64,000 nt of DNA from F1-80-MAGs062 sp046345315 (GCA_046345315.1 JBKDKA010000262.1:58152-122151), one strand, 5' to 3'; positions 19,394-28,724 are shown, counted from the first letter of the stretch. Numbers and translations are program-made. The notes: a model not told the origin generated them from the letters alone.

Positions 19394-22198
19394 TCAGGTC
19401 TCGTCAGATTCCGCTGGATCTTCCGGTATCACCGGTGGAAGACCGGGCGCAGCTGCCGACGCCGCTCGAGCCTGCTCGGCTGCAGCTCGTGCCGTTTCTT
19501 CATCAATCACATCACCCGCAATCACCGCACAGGAAACCAGAGTATCGTTCTCATCGAGACGAATGATCCGGACGCCCTGGGTGTTCCGCCCGATGGTACT
19601 GATATCGGCAGCTCGGACGCGCTGGATCTTTCCGCGAGATGTGACCATCAACACCTCATCCTGATCGCAGACTGAAAGCACATCAACGACACGACCATTT
19701 CGAGCTGTCGTTTTGATGTCACGCAATCCCTTACCGCCACGGCGCTGTCGACGATACTTCATGTTGCTTCCGGGATTTGACTCACCATCACTCTCGGCAT
19801 CCTCTGCCCCCTCAGGCACAACGGCCTCGGCTGCTGAGACGTCCCCCTCTGTGACTCCTGTTTCTTCGGGCCCGACTTCATCGCTGCCTGTGTCAGCCGG
19901 ACCGAATGGAGTACGCTTGCCGTAACCAAACTCGCAGATGCTCAGAAGAGTTCGTTCCGGATCAGCCACGACCATTCCAACAACCGTCTCTCCTTTGCTG
20001 AGGTTGATTCCCTTCACACCGCGAGTGGCTCGCCCCATCGGCCGAGCATCTTCATGATGAAACCGGATTGCCATTCCTCCGGATGTCGACAGAACCAGAT
20101 CCTCGTCACCACGAACAATCCGAACGTCTACCAGCGCATCATCATCGTCAAGCCGAATCGCGATAATGCCGCCCTTCATTGGTCGGCCATAGGCAGACAA
20201 CGCAGTCTTCTTGATAATCCCCTGTCGAGTTGCAATCACAAGGTACTGATCGTCCGGGAAATGCCTGACGTTGAAACAGTTGGCAATGCCTTCGTTCTCG
20301 ACCAGAGTGATCAGATTCGCCAGAGCCCTGCCCTTCCCGGTTCTCGGCTGAAGCGGCAGGTCGTACACCTTGATCCAGTGGACTCGGCCACGATCTGTGA
20401 AGAAGAGCAGATAGTCGTGCGTACTGGAAACGAAAAGGTGACCAATCGGGTCTTCTTCATCAGATGTCGCCCCTTTGATTCCCTTGCCTCCCCGATTCTG
20501 TGCTTCATAAACATCAAGTGGCGTTCGTTTGATATAACCACGCTGTGACATGGTCACCACCATCGGCTGCTCTGTGATGAGCGATTCCTTATCGTACTCA
20601 CCGAGCTCTTCTTCCGAGATGTCAGTTCGACGACGATCACTGAACCGACTTCGAAGCTCTTCCATGTCATCGCGGATCACGGCGCGAATGTTTGCTTCAT
20701 CAGCCAGCAAACGGAGATATTCCGCGATATTCTCAAGCAGAGTCTGATGTTCTCCGATGAGCTTCTCACGTTCCAGGTTGGCGAGTGATCCGAGCTGCAT
20801 CGAAACGATGGCTTCCGCCTGATTCGCCGAAAGAAAATACTCTGCGGCTTCGCCGTTTTCGCTGACGAAGGCAGAAAACCCTGTATCGCCGAGAGCCCGA
20901 GCCACCATTTCTGAAGGAACAGGAATCTGCTGCAGTGCATCGCGTGCGGCGGCACGACTACTGGACTCTCTGATCGTTCTGATGATCCGGTCAATGTCCA
21001 GTTGCGCGAGCAGAAGACCTTCGACCGTATGACGCCGCTTGCGGGCTTCGCGAAGCTGAAACTCCGTGCGACGCCGAATTACGTCCACCCGATGCCGGAT
21101 GAACGAATCCAGAAGCGCTCGAAGATTCATCAGCTGGGGACGATTCCCGTCCAGAGCCAGCATGATCATGCTGACTGTTGTCTGCAGCGGAGAATACTCA
21201 AACAGCTGATTCAGGACGACATCTTTGTCGGCATCGCGTTTGAGCTGAATGTGCAGACGAACCTGCCAGGGCGGAACCGTTCGGTCTGTCAGGTCTGTAA
21301 TGCGGGAAATGCCCTTGATCCGTTCGTCACGAACCAGAAGTTCCAGCTTTTCCCGAATGCGGTCGCGTGTTTCAAGGTACGGAATCTCGGTCACAACAAT
21401 CACATCGCTGTTCTTCTCGGTCTCGAAATGAGTCCGAGCACGAAGCGTGATTGTGGAACGTCCCGTCTGGTAGGCCATCCGGATGCCCATTCGACCGCAG
21501 ATGATCCCGCCTGTCGGAAAGTCAGGGCCCGGAAGGACGTCCATGAGATCATCCAGAAGACAGTCCGGCTCGTCGATAACCCGAATGACCGCAGCGCAGA
21601 CTTCACTCATGTTGTGCGGCGGGATGCTTGTTGCCATCCCGACGGCGATGCCAGTTGACCCGTTCACCAGCAGATTCGGAAAACGTGACGGCAGCACAAC
21701 CGGCTCAAGACGATCGTTGTCATACGTCGGCGTGAAGTCGACGGTCTCACGATCAATATCGCGAAGCATCTCCGCGGCTGCGGAAGACATTCGAGCTTCT
21801 GTATATCGCATCGCAGCGGGCGGAAGTCCGGCAAGCGAACCGAAATTCCCCTGCTTGTCAATGAGCACTTCCCGCATGACCCAGTCCTGAGCCATGCGTA
21901 CAAGTGTCGGATAAATTGAGCCTTCACCGTGAGGGTGATAGTTGCCGCTGGTGTCGCCGGCGATCTTGGCGCATTTCTTGCGCCCACCGGAAGGCCCCAG
22001 ACTCAGATCGTTCATCGCGACCAGAATTCGACGCTGAGATGGTTTCAGACCATCTCGCGCATCCGGCAGCGCTCGACTGATGATGACGCTCATCGCGTAA
22101 GTGAGATAACTCGTGCGCATCTCATCCTGAATCTCAGTGTTCAGTACCTGAGGATCGAATGGCGGCAACATCTCAGACTGCGGTTCGTCAGTGGACAA
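19394..22198 (-). CDS. gyrA: DNA gyrase subunit A
   Basis: The protein has 934 residues. The breakage-reunion domain is complete: TYAMSVIISRALPDARDGLKPSQRR, catalytic Tyr132 in AAMRYTEARMS, and GSTGIAVGMATSIPPHN. A GyrA box (QNRGGKGIKG) and beta-pinwheel blades in the C-terminal part support gyrase rather than topoisomerase IV. With GyrB it introduces negative supercoils using ATP. Two oddities stand out. The quinolone-determining stretch reads HPHGEGSIYPT, placing Gly93 where E. coli has Ser83 and Pro97 where it has Asp87. An acidic insertion of roughly 45 residues also separates two C-terminal blades. gyrB is not in the window. Confidence 0.96.
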   Translation of the reverse strand: MSTDEPQSEMLPPFDPQVLNTEIQDEMRTSYLTYAMSVIISRALPDARDGLKPSQRRILVAMNDLSLGPSGGRKKCAKIAGDTSGNYHPHGEGSIYPTLVRMAQDWVMREVLIDKQGNFGSLAGLPPAAMRYTEARMSSAAAEMLRDIDRETVDFTPTYDNDRLEPVVLPSRFPNLLVNGSTGIAVGMATSIPPHNMSEVCAAVIRVIDEPDCLLDDLMDVLPGPDFPTGGIICGRMGIRMAYQTGRSTITLRARTHFETEKNSDVIVVTEIPYLETRDRIREKLELLVRDERIKGISRITDLTDRTVPPWQVRLHIQLKRDADKDVVLNQLFEYSPLQTTVSMIMLALDGNRPQLMNLRALLDSFIRHRVDVIRRRTEFQLREARKRRHTVEGLLLAQLDIDRIIRTIRESSSRAAARDALQQIPVPSEMVARALGDTGFSAFVSENGEAAEYFLSANQAEAIVSMQLGSLANLEREKLIGEHQTLLENIAEYLRLLADEANIRAVIRDDMEELRSRFSDRRRTDISEEELGEYDKESLITEQPMVVTMSQRGYIKRTPLDVYEAQNRGGKGIKGATSDEEDPIGHLFVSSTHDYLLFFTDRGRVHWIKVYDLPLQPRTGKGRALANLITLVENEGIANCFNVRHFPDDQYLVIATRQGIIKKTALSAYGRPMKGGIIAIRLDDDDALVDVRIVRGDEDLVLSTSGGMAIRFHHEDARPMGRATRGVKGINLSKGETVVGMVVADPERTLLSICEFGYGKRTPFGPADTGSDEVGPEETGVTEGDVSAAEAVVPEGAEDAESDGESNPGSNMKYRRQRRGGKGLRDIKTTARNGRVVDVLSVCDQDEVLMVTSRGKIQRVRAADISTIGRNTQGVRIIRLDENDTLVSCAVIAGDVIDEETARAAAEQARAASAAAPGLPPVIPEDPAESDET

Positions 22199-22444
22199 CC
22201 TGGATACCCCTTTTACTCATCAACCATGTCAGCCAGAATCCGCAGGCTGTTAATTCCCACAATAATGAGAATTGCCATCGCGGAAAGAGCTCGCATCGGA
22301 GCCTCTGCGACTTCTCTTTCAGAACCGAACGCAAGTCAATTACCAGAAATCACTTACAACCAAAAATGCAGATGCCGTAATCTTAGCAGAAGCAGGCCCG
22401 ATTCTCAATTCACGGGCCGCTCCGGATGGTGCCAAAAACCGAAC

Positions 22445-22474
22445 TTGACCCTGATTCGAAAATCGGCGTATAAC
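22445..22474 (+). promoter_or_regulatory. Sigma70-like promoter upstream of the PPIase gene
   Basis: TTGACC (22445-22450) and TATAAC (22469-22474) are separated by 18 bp. This lies inside the 506-bp divergent gap between gyrA and the PPIase gene and would give a long leader of about 220 nt, rich in pyrimidine tracts. No other feature was seen in the gap. Confidence 0.55.
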
Positions 22475-22704
22475 CCAGAAGGTTTCCTCAGAAGTCCAGC
22501 CCTCCACCGGTACTTTTTGCCGGTATCAGTTCACCCTCTGGTTCACTTCCCTCTCTCCTTTTCAAACCCCTCTCCTGACCTGCTGATTCCAGAATTTCGC
22601 AGCGATCCCAGACAGCTGTCCAGGACATTCAGATCCTCTCTCACCCTTCCCGCTCGTCCATGCAACTCCACCGGACGACCTCCTCTCTGCACCGGAGTCA
22701 TCTC

Positions 22705-23859
22705 ATGAAAGATTCAGAACCCGTCCAGAAATCCATCCCATCAGGCAGATCTGTCCGCAGTCGTGGCGGCATCTTTGTCAGCGGCACCCTGGTCATGCTT
22801 ATCGCGGCCGGGATCGGTATGCAGGTCTGGCGAGCCCAGAACAGCAAAGCTGCTGAGCAGAAGTCCGAAGCCGTAGCGACTCAGGCACGCACTGATGCTC
22901 TCAGTCAGCCGGTCGGTAAGGTCAATGGTGAAGCCATCAGCTACGAAGCTCTGGCACGCGAATGTGTTGAACGACACGGACGGGAAGTTCTGGAGAACCT
23001 GATCAATCGAACCATCATCCAGCAGGCCTGTGCAGAAAAAGGCATCACCGTTTCTGAAGCAGAAGTCAATGCAGAAGTCGTTGAACTCTCGAAGAAGTTC
23101 GGCCTTGCCGTCGATCAGTATTACCAGCTGCTTCAGGCTGAACGCAATCTGACACCGGTTCAGTATCGCCGCGACGTCGTGTGGCCGATGCTGGCCATGA
23201 AAAAGCTCGCCGGACGGGGCGTAGAGATCACAAATGACATGATGCGTGACGCGTATGAAGACAACTATGGCGAACGTGTCAAAGCTCGAATGATGGTGCT
23301 GGACAACCTCCGACGTGCTCAGGAAGCATGGGAGAAAGCCAGGTCAAGCCCGGATGATTTCGAGTCCATGGCTCGGGAACTTTCGGTTGAACCAAACAGC
23401 CGAGCACTCGGTGGTACCGTGCCTCCGATTCGCAAAAACTCCGGAGCTCACGAAGAAATTCGCAAGGCTGCGTTTGAGATGAAAACTCCCGGGGAGATCT
23501 CGGGAATCATTCAGGTGGACGTGTCGCAGTACGTCATCCTGAAATATGAAGGACGAACGGAACCGGTCGAACACGACATCAAGGATGTGAAGGCTCAGCT
23601 GAACGCTCAGCTCGAAGAACGAGAAGTGGCCAAGCTGCTCGGGGAAACCTTCGAGAAGATTCAGACTGCTGCACGTGTCGACAACTACCTGACTGGTGAG
23701 TCTCGCGGCGGAATCCGAAAGGTCTCGGCAACACGAACGTCAGACGACACCGACTCCGATGCCTCTCCTGAAACCGAAACCGCGGACGAGAAGCCACCGA
23801 CACCCAAAGCGACAAAAGCCGCTGCAGGCAGCCGTGAGAAAGCTTCGACGAAACGCTGA
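22705..23859 (+). CDS. Membrane-anchored parvulin-type peptidyl-prolyl cis-trans isomerase (SurA/PrsA-like)
   Basis: The protein has 384 residues from the ATG at 22705; the earlier ATG at 22660 adds a non-conserved leader. One membrane helix lies near the N-terminus (GGIFVSGTLVMLIAAGIGM). A SurA-N-like helical chaperone region follows (VNGEAISYEALARECVERHG). The rotamase domain spans about 185-290 (VKARMMVLDNLRRAQEAW, SRALGGTVPPIRKNSG, GEISGIIQVDVSQYVILKYEG). The C-terminal tail is Thr/Ala/Lys-rich and probably disordered. It should help fold exported proteins in the periplasm. It is divergent from gyrA with its own promoter, and a strong terminator follows. Confidence 0.9.
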   Translation: MKDSEPVQKSIPSGRSVRSRGGIFVSGTLVMLIAAGIGMQVWRAQNSKAAEQKSEAVATQARTDALSQPVGKVNGEAISYEALARECVERHGREVLENLINRTIIQQACAEKGITVSEAEVNAEVVELSKKFGLAVDQYYQLLQAERNLTPVQYRRDVVWPMLAMKKLAGRGVEITNDMMRDAYEDNYGERVKARMMVLDNLRRAQEAWEKARSSPDDFESMARELSVEPNSRALGGTVPPIRKNSGAHEEIRKAAFEMKTPGEISGIIQVDVSQYVILKYEGRTEPVEHDIKDVKAQLNAQLEEREVAKLLGETFEKIQTAARVDNYLTGESRGGIRKVSATRTSDDTDSDASPETETADEKPPTPKATKAAAGSREKASTKR

Positions 23860-23897
23860 AAGCAAACTCCGGCCTGTAAGCCAATTTGCTTCATGGA

Positions 23898-23928
23898 GAA
23901 AGGGCGACAGATCAAGTCGCCCTTTTTT
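23898..23928 (+). terminator. Rho-independent terminator between the convergent PPIase and bcp genes
   Basis: AAGGGCGAC, loop AGATCAA, GTCGCCCTT followed by TTTT. In the opposite direction the stem is followed by TTTCTCC, so it may also serve bcp. Confidence 0.9.
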
Positions 23929-23975
23929 CACGTCTTCATAGCCGTTGTTTCTGCTCTCTTCAGTTTCGACACTGG

Positions 23976-24452
23976 TCAGGACTTGAGCGATTTCAGAGCC
24001 TCAATCACCTGTTCGTCGTGACCGTCGACGGAGACCTTCTTCCAGACGCGAGCAATCTTTCCTTCGCCATCGATCAGAAACGTGGATCGCTGAACTCCCA
24101 TCGACTTCTTTCCATACATGTTTTTCTCACGCCAGGCACCATAGCTCTCGGCAACTTCATGCCCGACGTCAGCAAGCAATGGAAAGTTCAGTTCAAACTT
24201 CTTCGTAAACGCCACATGACTGGCAACGTCATCGGGGCTCACACCCAGTACGACAGCCCCCAGCTCAGAAATCTCTGGGCTGCGATCACGAAATGCGCAG
24301 GCTTCCTTCGTGCAGCCCGGCGTATCGTCTTTCGGATAGAAATAGAGCACCACCGATTTTCCGCGAAACGACGAAAGCTTCACGGTACTGCCATCGGTTG
24401 CCTTCAGCGAAAACGCAGGTGCTTTTGAACCTTCTTCTGCCCAGTCTGCCAT
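23976..24452 (-). CDS. bcp: Thioredoxin-dependent thiol peroxidase (BCP/PrxQ-type peroxiredoxin)
   Basis: The protein has 158 residues, the normal size for the family. The active-site segment FYPKDDTPGCTKEACAFRD holds the peroxidatic cysteine and, five residues on, the resolving cysteine, as in bacterioferritin comigratory proteins. It starts MADWAEEGSKAPAFSLKATDG, the usual N-terminal pattern. It reduces hydrogen peroxide and alkyl hydroperoxides in the cytoplasm, recycled by thioredoxin. GGGAAT lies before the ATG. It is convergent with the PPIase gene. Its function complements the OsmC protein encoded near 5.6 kb. Confidence 0.94.
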   Translation of the reverse strand: MADWAEEGSKAPAFSLKATDGSTVKLSSFRGKSVVLYFYPKDDTPGCTKEACAFRDRSPEISELGAVVLGVSPDDVASHVAFTKKFELNFPLLADVGHEVAESYGAWREKNMYGKKSMGVQRSTFLIDGEGKIARVWKKVSVDGHDEQVIEALKSLKS

Positions 24453-24701
24453 AAAAAATTCCCTGAACTGATTCTGTATTTCGGAGACATCGACCAGATC
24501 GCCACGAACAAGGTTCTATATGCAGAACCTGATTCATCGGCAAGCAGGCGGTTTCAGAAATTCAGATTCAGTTCAGGGAAGATTCAGAGATGCAGATCAC
24601 GACAGGTTCACCGAAAACAGAACGGAGAAGTCCTCTGCACCGGTGAGAATGGACATGCGTTAAGTCAGAATGCCGGAAGAATCCGGGAGTCAGTTCGAGC
24701 G

Positions 24702-25514
24702 TCAGACGAGAGCCGTACGATTGAGCTGCCCCATGATCCAGTGATCCATGAATCGTGCTTCGGAGCTGACAGGATCGATGACTCGATCATTCAGGCGAAC
24801 TTCAATTTCTGCTCCCGCAGAGCGAAGCAGACGGACACACTCGACATTGCGAGCCAGGTTCTCGCCTTTTGTTTCCCGACTGACTGTCTGCAGAATCGGC
24901 TTGCCACGGAGCCCCTCGATCCGCTCTGCCTGAAGCATCTCGCGGTCACCGTTCGGATCAAGCAGTATCGCGCCGGCAAACCAGTCAGGTCTCTGAACCA
25001 GAGCATGCAGAGCAGCATCTGCACCACTCCCGGAACCTGCCACGAAAATTCGTTCACTGTGAATGTGAAACGCCTGTCGCAGCCGACACGTAGTCACATA
25101 AAGCAGATCCTGAAGCGGAACGGATGAAAAACGAGTATCAGCAGTATTCCATCGATAACCACCCGTCTGGCACTCAAAGTGGTTGCCGCGAAGTGCCAGA
25201 CCGCAGTAATTCTGCGAACTGACTGCTGTCATCACATCTTCCAGCTGATCTTCATCAGTGTCGTCTGAGTGAAACCAGATAATCAGCGGATACGCGTATC
25301 GCTCTTCGTAACGCTCAGGAACATAGATCGCCACTGGCCAGTCAGACTCTGCGACACTCCCCGCATTCAGAGCAGCTGCCTGACCGGACTGAGCCCATGA
25401 GTCATACAGTTCGCGAAGTTCCGTCGGAAGAAGATCAGCATCAAATTCCGGCACCAGACGATCGAACTCATCAGAAGAATCGGTCTGGTTATGATTGCGA
25501 ACGCGGTTGAACAT
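24702..25514 (-). CDS. Alpha/beta hydrolase-like protein, possibly catalytically altered
   Basis: The protein has 270 residues with no signal peptide. The fold is recognisable from WPVAIYVPERYEERYAYPLIIWFH and from FVAGSGSGADAALHAL, which occupies the place of the carboxylesterase nucleophile elbow. Aligning that stretch with phospholipase/carboxylesterase GFSQG puts glycine 162 where the nucleophilic serine is expected, with serines on both sides. A late MDHW histidine is present. The gene lies 43 bp downstream of the amidase gene on the same strand, with GGAAG upstream of its ATG, suggesting an operon. It may be an active hydrolase with a shifted serine or a non-catalytic relative. Confidence 0.7.
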   Translation of the reverse strand: MFNRVRNHNQTDSSDEFDRLVPEFDADLLPTELRELYDSWAQSGQAAALNAGSVAESDWPVAIYVPERYEERYAYPLIIWFHSDDTDEDQLEDVMTAVSSQNYCGLALRGNHFECQTGGYRWNTADTRFSSVPLQDLLYVTTCRLRQAFHIHSERIFVAGSGSGADAALHALVQRPDWFAGAILLDPNGDREMLQAERIEGLRGKPILQTVSRETKGENLARNVECVRLLRSAGAEIEVRLNDRVIDPVSSEARFMDHWIMGQLNRTALV

Positions 25515-25557
25515 AAAAATTGACTTCCATGAGCGAAAAGACAGAAGATTCAGGGCC

Positions 25558-26253
25558 TCAAAACGCCGGCTGCGTCAAAACCATCGCTTCCTTCGATGCA
25601 ATTTCCCTGAGTTCCTTCAGGGGAAACAACTTTCCCGGACAACTCGTCGCACGAATCGACGAATGCCCAACAACACGATCACCAGAAATACTGAAACGAC
25701 CTGCAAGCATCCCGACAAGCTTCCTGACTGCAGCCATCTGCTTCGCCGTGGGAGCCCGCTCCTCAAAGTTACCGATCAGACAAATCCCAATCCCCCGGGC
25801 ATTGAAAACGGCATGTCCGGAATGAGCTCCATGAATCTGATCTTTCCAGCGAAATGTCCCGACGACGCTGCCGTCAGTCATACCGTTCCCGTTTCCGATC
25901 ACAAAATGGTAGCCAATACCCAGCCAGTTGTTTCCTGAAGCGTCCCGACGACTTCGATGCTCTCGATGAATTGCCTCAACGCTTCCTGCTGCTGTACCCG
26001 AATGATGCAGAACAATGTATTTCCAGTCATTCTCCGCAACATCGGTACTCCACGGCGGCTTCGAACTTTCCGAGCGAAGCCCCCCTGAAGATTCAGACCC
26101 TCCTGACTGACCAACCTGAACAAAGCCTGTTGAATCCGGAACAAGAATCAGAGCATTTTCCGAGCGGCACACACCGACGAGAAGGGACCACAAAAGTATT
26201 CCCGCCACAACAGACACACGGCATCCCCACAGGCTGTTCTCACCGGACGACAC
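25558..26253 (-). CDS. N-acetylmuramoyl-L-alanine amidase domain protein (Amidase_2/PGRP family)
   Basis: The protein has 231 residues with a signal peptide (hydrophobic about 13-28). After a Ser/Gly-rich linker, the zinc amidase domain shows YIVLHHSGTAAG (His83/84), GIGYHFVIGNG (Tyr115 region), GHSSIRATSCPG (His197, Cys205) and a helical end. These match the zinc ligands and catalytic tyrosine of T7-lysozyme/PGRP-type amidases, which cleave the lactyl-L-alanine bond of peptidoglycan. It would act in the periplasm on cell-wall fragments; planctomycetes do have peptidoglycan. The hydrolase-like gene 43 bp downstream is probably co-transcribed. Confidence 0.9.
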   Translation of the reverse strand: MSSGENSLWGCRVSVVAGILLWSLLVGVCRSENALILVPDSTGFVQVGQSGGSESSGGLRSESSKPPWSTDVAENDWKYIVLHHSGTAAGSVEAIHREHRSRRDASGNNWLGIGYHFVIGNGNGMTDGSVVGTFRWKDQIHGAHSGHAVFNARGIGICLIGNFEERAPTAKQMAAVRKLVGMLAGRFSISGDRVVGHSSIRATSCPGKLFPLKELREIASKEAMVLTQPAF

Positions 26254-26621
26254 CCTCGATCTGCAACACGAATGTCGAGATCGAACAGAACGACTCTACC
26301 TGTGACCCAAAACGGTGTCAACGTGCAGTCTTTCGACGACGCTTTTGACGTGCTCTGACCGGCATTTCAGGCCGTAGACGACGAGGTTTGCGCAGACTTT
26401 AACGCCACAGAAACGATCCTGAATCCGACCGTATTCTCTGCTTTCACTGTAATCGCTACAACCTCGGTCATTTCGACAATTTCTGAGCCGGTATTCCTGT
26501 TTTGATCAAAGCGGACTCACCCTGGAATTGCGGATCGAATGCTCCTCGGGACACTTGCGATGTTCCGTGATCCGCACAGATAATCCTCGGCTCTGAACAC
26601 AGCCCCTCAACGGAGAATGAA
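26254..26621. other. Divergent intergenic region without a recognisable gene
   Basis: These 368 bases separate the amidase gene and the hydroxyacid dehydrogenase gene, which are transcribed away from each other. I see no RNA gene, repeat or clear promoter. A minimal ATG-AAG-TGA at 26617 overlaps the GTG start of the next gene. Confidence 0.5.
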
Positions 26622-27551
26622 GTGAGTATAAAAATCCCGACAATCGTCCCAGGCGTTACCCGGATCGGATGGATCGGTACGGGTGTCATGGGTTCAAGCA
26701 TGTGCGCTCATCTGATTCAGGCGGGCTTCCCGGCAACGGTCTATTCTCGATCAAAACAGAAGGCAGATGCTCTGCTGCAGAAAGGGGCAGCCTGGGCAGA
26801 TACCCCCAGAGCCGTGGCCGAAGCTTCTGATGTGATTTTCTCCATCGTGGGATTCCCTTCAGACGTCCGCGAAGTCATTCTTGGACCGTCCGGCGCACTT
26901 GCAGGTTCCGCTGCAGGTTCCGTCATCGTCGACATGACCACCAGCCAGCCAGCTCTCGCTGTGGAAATTGATCAGGCAGCTCGCGCGAAAGGTGTGCACA
27001 GCATAGACGCACCCGTCTCGGGAGGCGACATCGGTGCGAAAAACGCAGCACTGTCGATCATGATTGGTGGCGATTCAGCGGTCGTTGAGGCCCTGCAGCC
27101 GCTATGGTCTGCAATGGGAAAAACCATCATCCATCAGGGCCCCGCAGGATCGGGCCAGCACACCAAAATGGTAAATCAGATTCTGATCGCCAGCAACATG
27201 ATCGGTGTCTGCGAGGCACTGGTTTATGGCTATCGTGCAGGACTGGATCTTGCGACCGTGCTGAAGTCTGTTTCCAGCGGTGCGGCCGGCAGCTGGTCTC
27301 TCTCGAATCTTGGCCCACGGATCATCGACAATAACTTCGATCCGGGTTTCTTTGTAGAACACTTTATCAAGGACATGGGAATCGCGCTGGAAGAATCTCG
27401 CCGAATGGGCCTCTGCATGCCCGGGCTTGCTCTCAGCAATCAGCTCTATCAGTCCGTTCAGGCACAGGGAAATGGCCGCATGGGAACTCATGCTCTGATG
27501 CAGGCACTCTCCCGGATGGCGGGCTTCGACTGGAGCACTCGAACGCACTGA
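26622..27551 (+). CDS. Beta-hydroxyacid dehydrogenase (3-hydroxyisobutyrate / tartronate semialdehyde reductase family)
   Basis: The protein has 309 residues and starts at GTG with CGGAG a few bases upstream; the nearby ATG at 26617 is out of frame. The NAD(P)-binding motif is GWIGTGVMGSSM (16-27). The substrate-binding DAPVSGGDIGAKNAALSIMIGG is present, and the catalytic lysine is Lys182 in GSGQHTKMVNQIL. The family oxidises or reduces small beta-hydroxy acids such as 3-hydroxyisobutyrate, tartronate semialdehyde or glyoxylate derivatives. No operon partner identifies the substrate. Its stop lies 33 bp from that of the convergent Arg/Asp-rich gene. Confidence 0.9.
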   Translation: MSIKIPTIVPGVTRIGWIGTGVMGSSMCAHLIQAGFPATVYSRSKQKADALLQKGAAWADTPRAVAEASDVIFSIVGFPSDVREVILGPSGALAGSAAGSVIVDMTTSQPALAVEIDQAARAKGVHSIDAPVSGGDIGAKNAALSIMIGGDSAVVEALQPLWSAMGKTIIHQGPAGSGQHTKMVNQILIASNMIGVCEALVYGYRAGLDLATVLKSVSSGAAGSWSLSNLGPRIIDNNFDPGFFVEHFIKDMGIALEESRRMGLCMPGLALSNQLYQSVQAQGNGRMGTHALMQALSRMAGFDWSTRTH

Positions 27552-27584
27552 GAAGGCAAACTGATTCGAGCGATTTCGAACCGA

Positions 27585-28724
27585 TCAGAATCGCCCGGAG
27601 CCATCCGGGCGCTGATGTTCAATCCAGTGAATTCGGAGCTGTCGCGGTCCGGCGAACCGACTGGCATCCATCGGCTTCGTCGAAACGGAACGTGACGCAA
27701 GACGGACAGACGGAATCACCTCTCGCAGCTGACTCGGAATGGTTGCGACGGCTTGCTCAGTCATGTTCTCGCGACCACTTCCGGTCCGAATATCGTCTCC
27801 ACTCCCATCCGTTCGGTCACTCTGGGGAAGCACACCATCGCCAACTCCCGGTTCCGCGGGCCTGGAATCCCGATCTCCGGGAACGATACCTGGTGTGCGA
27901 TCCGAATCGACCGGGTTCAGGGTATCAGAGTCAGTGTCTCCGATTCCCGGCCGACCAGCGGGTGGATTGTCATCAAACATATTGCTGCCGCCGTCTGACC
28001 TGGGGCGCTCTTCACGATCCGGAAGTGGCCTGTCCCTGTCCCTGAGGCGGTCGTTGTCCAGCGAACGGTCGTCGTTGTTATCCAGCGGACGCAATGGATC
28101 ACGATCCGGCAGCGGGTCGTCAAGCGGATCCGAATCTCTCAGCGGATCACGACGACGATCGATATCTGCAGGTTCTGGGTCTCGTCGACTACGGTCGCGA
28201 AGAGTGTCCGTCTCGCTGTCGCCTTTCGGCGCAGTTCGCCGGCGAAAACCATCCACGGGATCGGATTCGTCTTCATATCCGGACCCTTTATCGCTGCCGT
28301 TTCCACCAGGAAATGTCCGAACCTTGTCTGTATCTCGTGGGACGGGAGAATCATCCCGGGCAGGTCGGGATGGACGCGGCACGTCCTCTGACCCGACGCT
28401 GCGGCAGCCCGGTGGGCAGCAGCTCGGAGGACAGGGATCACAGCAGGAAACAGAAGCCATAGATTGGCTCAGAGCCGCATATCCGCTGCTGTAACTGACA
28501 ATCGGAGCAGAGATCCCGCCATACCATGACGGTCGTGCTGCCTGATAATAACCTGGAGTGTAAGCTGACGGCGCGTATGCGGAATATCGATACGCTGCAC
28601 CATGGCTCCACCACGGAACGAACGGGAAAAAACATCCTGCAGGGCCTGCGACAGTCTCCGTTGATCCAGAAGGACAACCGAAGAGCAAAACCATCGTCCA
28701 GACGATCTGATTTCGGAATTTCAT
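27585..28724 (-). CDS. Secreted Arg/Asp/Pro-rich low-complexity protein, function unknown
   Basis: The protein has 379 residues and a strong ribosome-binding site (GGAGGTG). A signal peptide spans about 1-28. Residues 30-90 are Tyr/Ala/Ser/Pro-rich. A cysteine cluster (SCCDPCPPSCCPPGC) lies near 95-107. Residues about 110-310 consist of short repeats of the type D-P-L-R-D and R-D-R-x-L-P-D with nearly balanced positive and negative charge, so the region is probably disordered. A more ordinary C-terminal tail follows. I do not recognise a family. A role at the cell surface or in protein/mineral/glycan binding is possible but not shown. The antisense frame is also open, as expected for such biased sequence. 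Confidence 0.75.
   Translation of the reverse strand: MKFRNQIVWTMVLLFGCPSGSTETVAGPAGCFFPFVPWWSHGAAYRYSAYAPSAYTPGYYQAARPSWYGGISAPIVSYSSGYAALSQSMASVSCCDPCPPSCCPPGCRSVGSEDVPRPSRPARDDSPVPRDTDKVRTFPGGNGSDKGSGYEDESDPVDGFRRRTAPKGDSETDTLRDRSRRDPEPADIDRRRDPLRDSDPLDDPLPDRDPLRPLDNNDDRSLDNDRLRDRDRPLPDREERPRSDGGSNMFDDNPPAGRPGIGDTDSDTLNPVDSDRTPGIVPGDRDSRPAEPGVGDGVLPQSDRTDGSGDDIRTGSGRENMTEQAVATIPSQLREVIPSVRLASRSVSTKPMDASRFAGPRQLRIHWIEHQRPDGSGRF

Noticed and set aside
19394..22198. ParC (topoisomerase IV) instead of GyrA
   Set aside because: A GyrA box (QNRGGKGIKG) and several pinwheel blades are present, which favours gyrase.
27739..28494. Plus-strand Ser/Arg-rich frame of 251 codons
   Set aside because: It is the complement of the Arg/Asp-rich protein gene; the minus-strand gene has a strong ribosome-binding site and a signal peptide, whereas this frame has neither.
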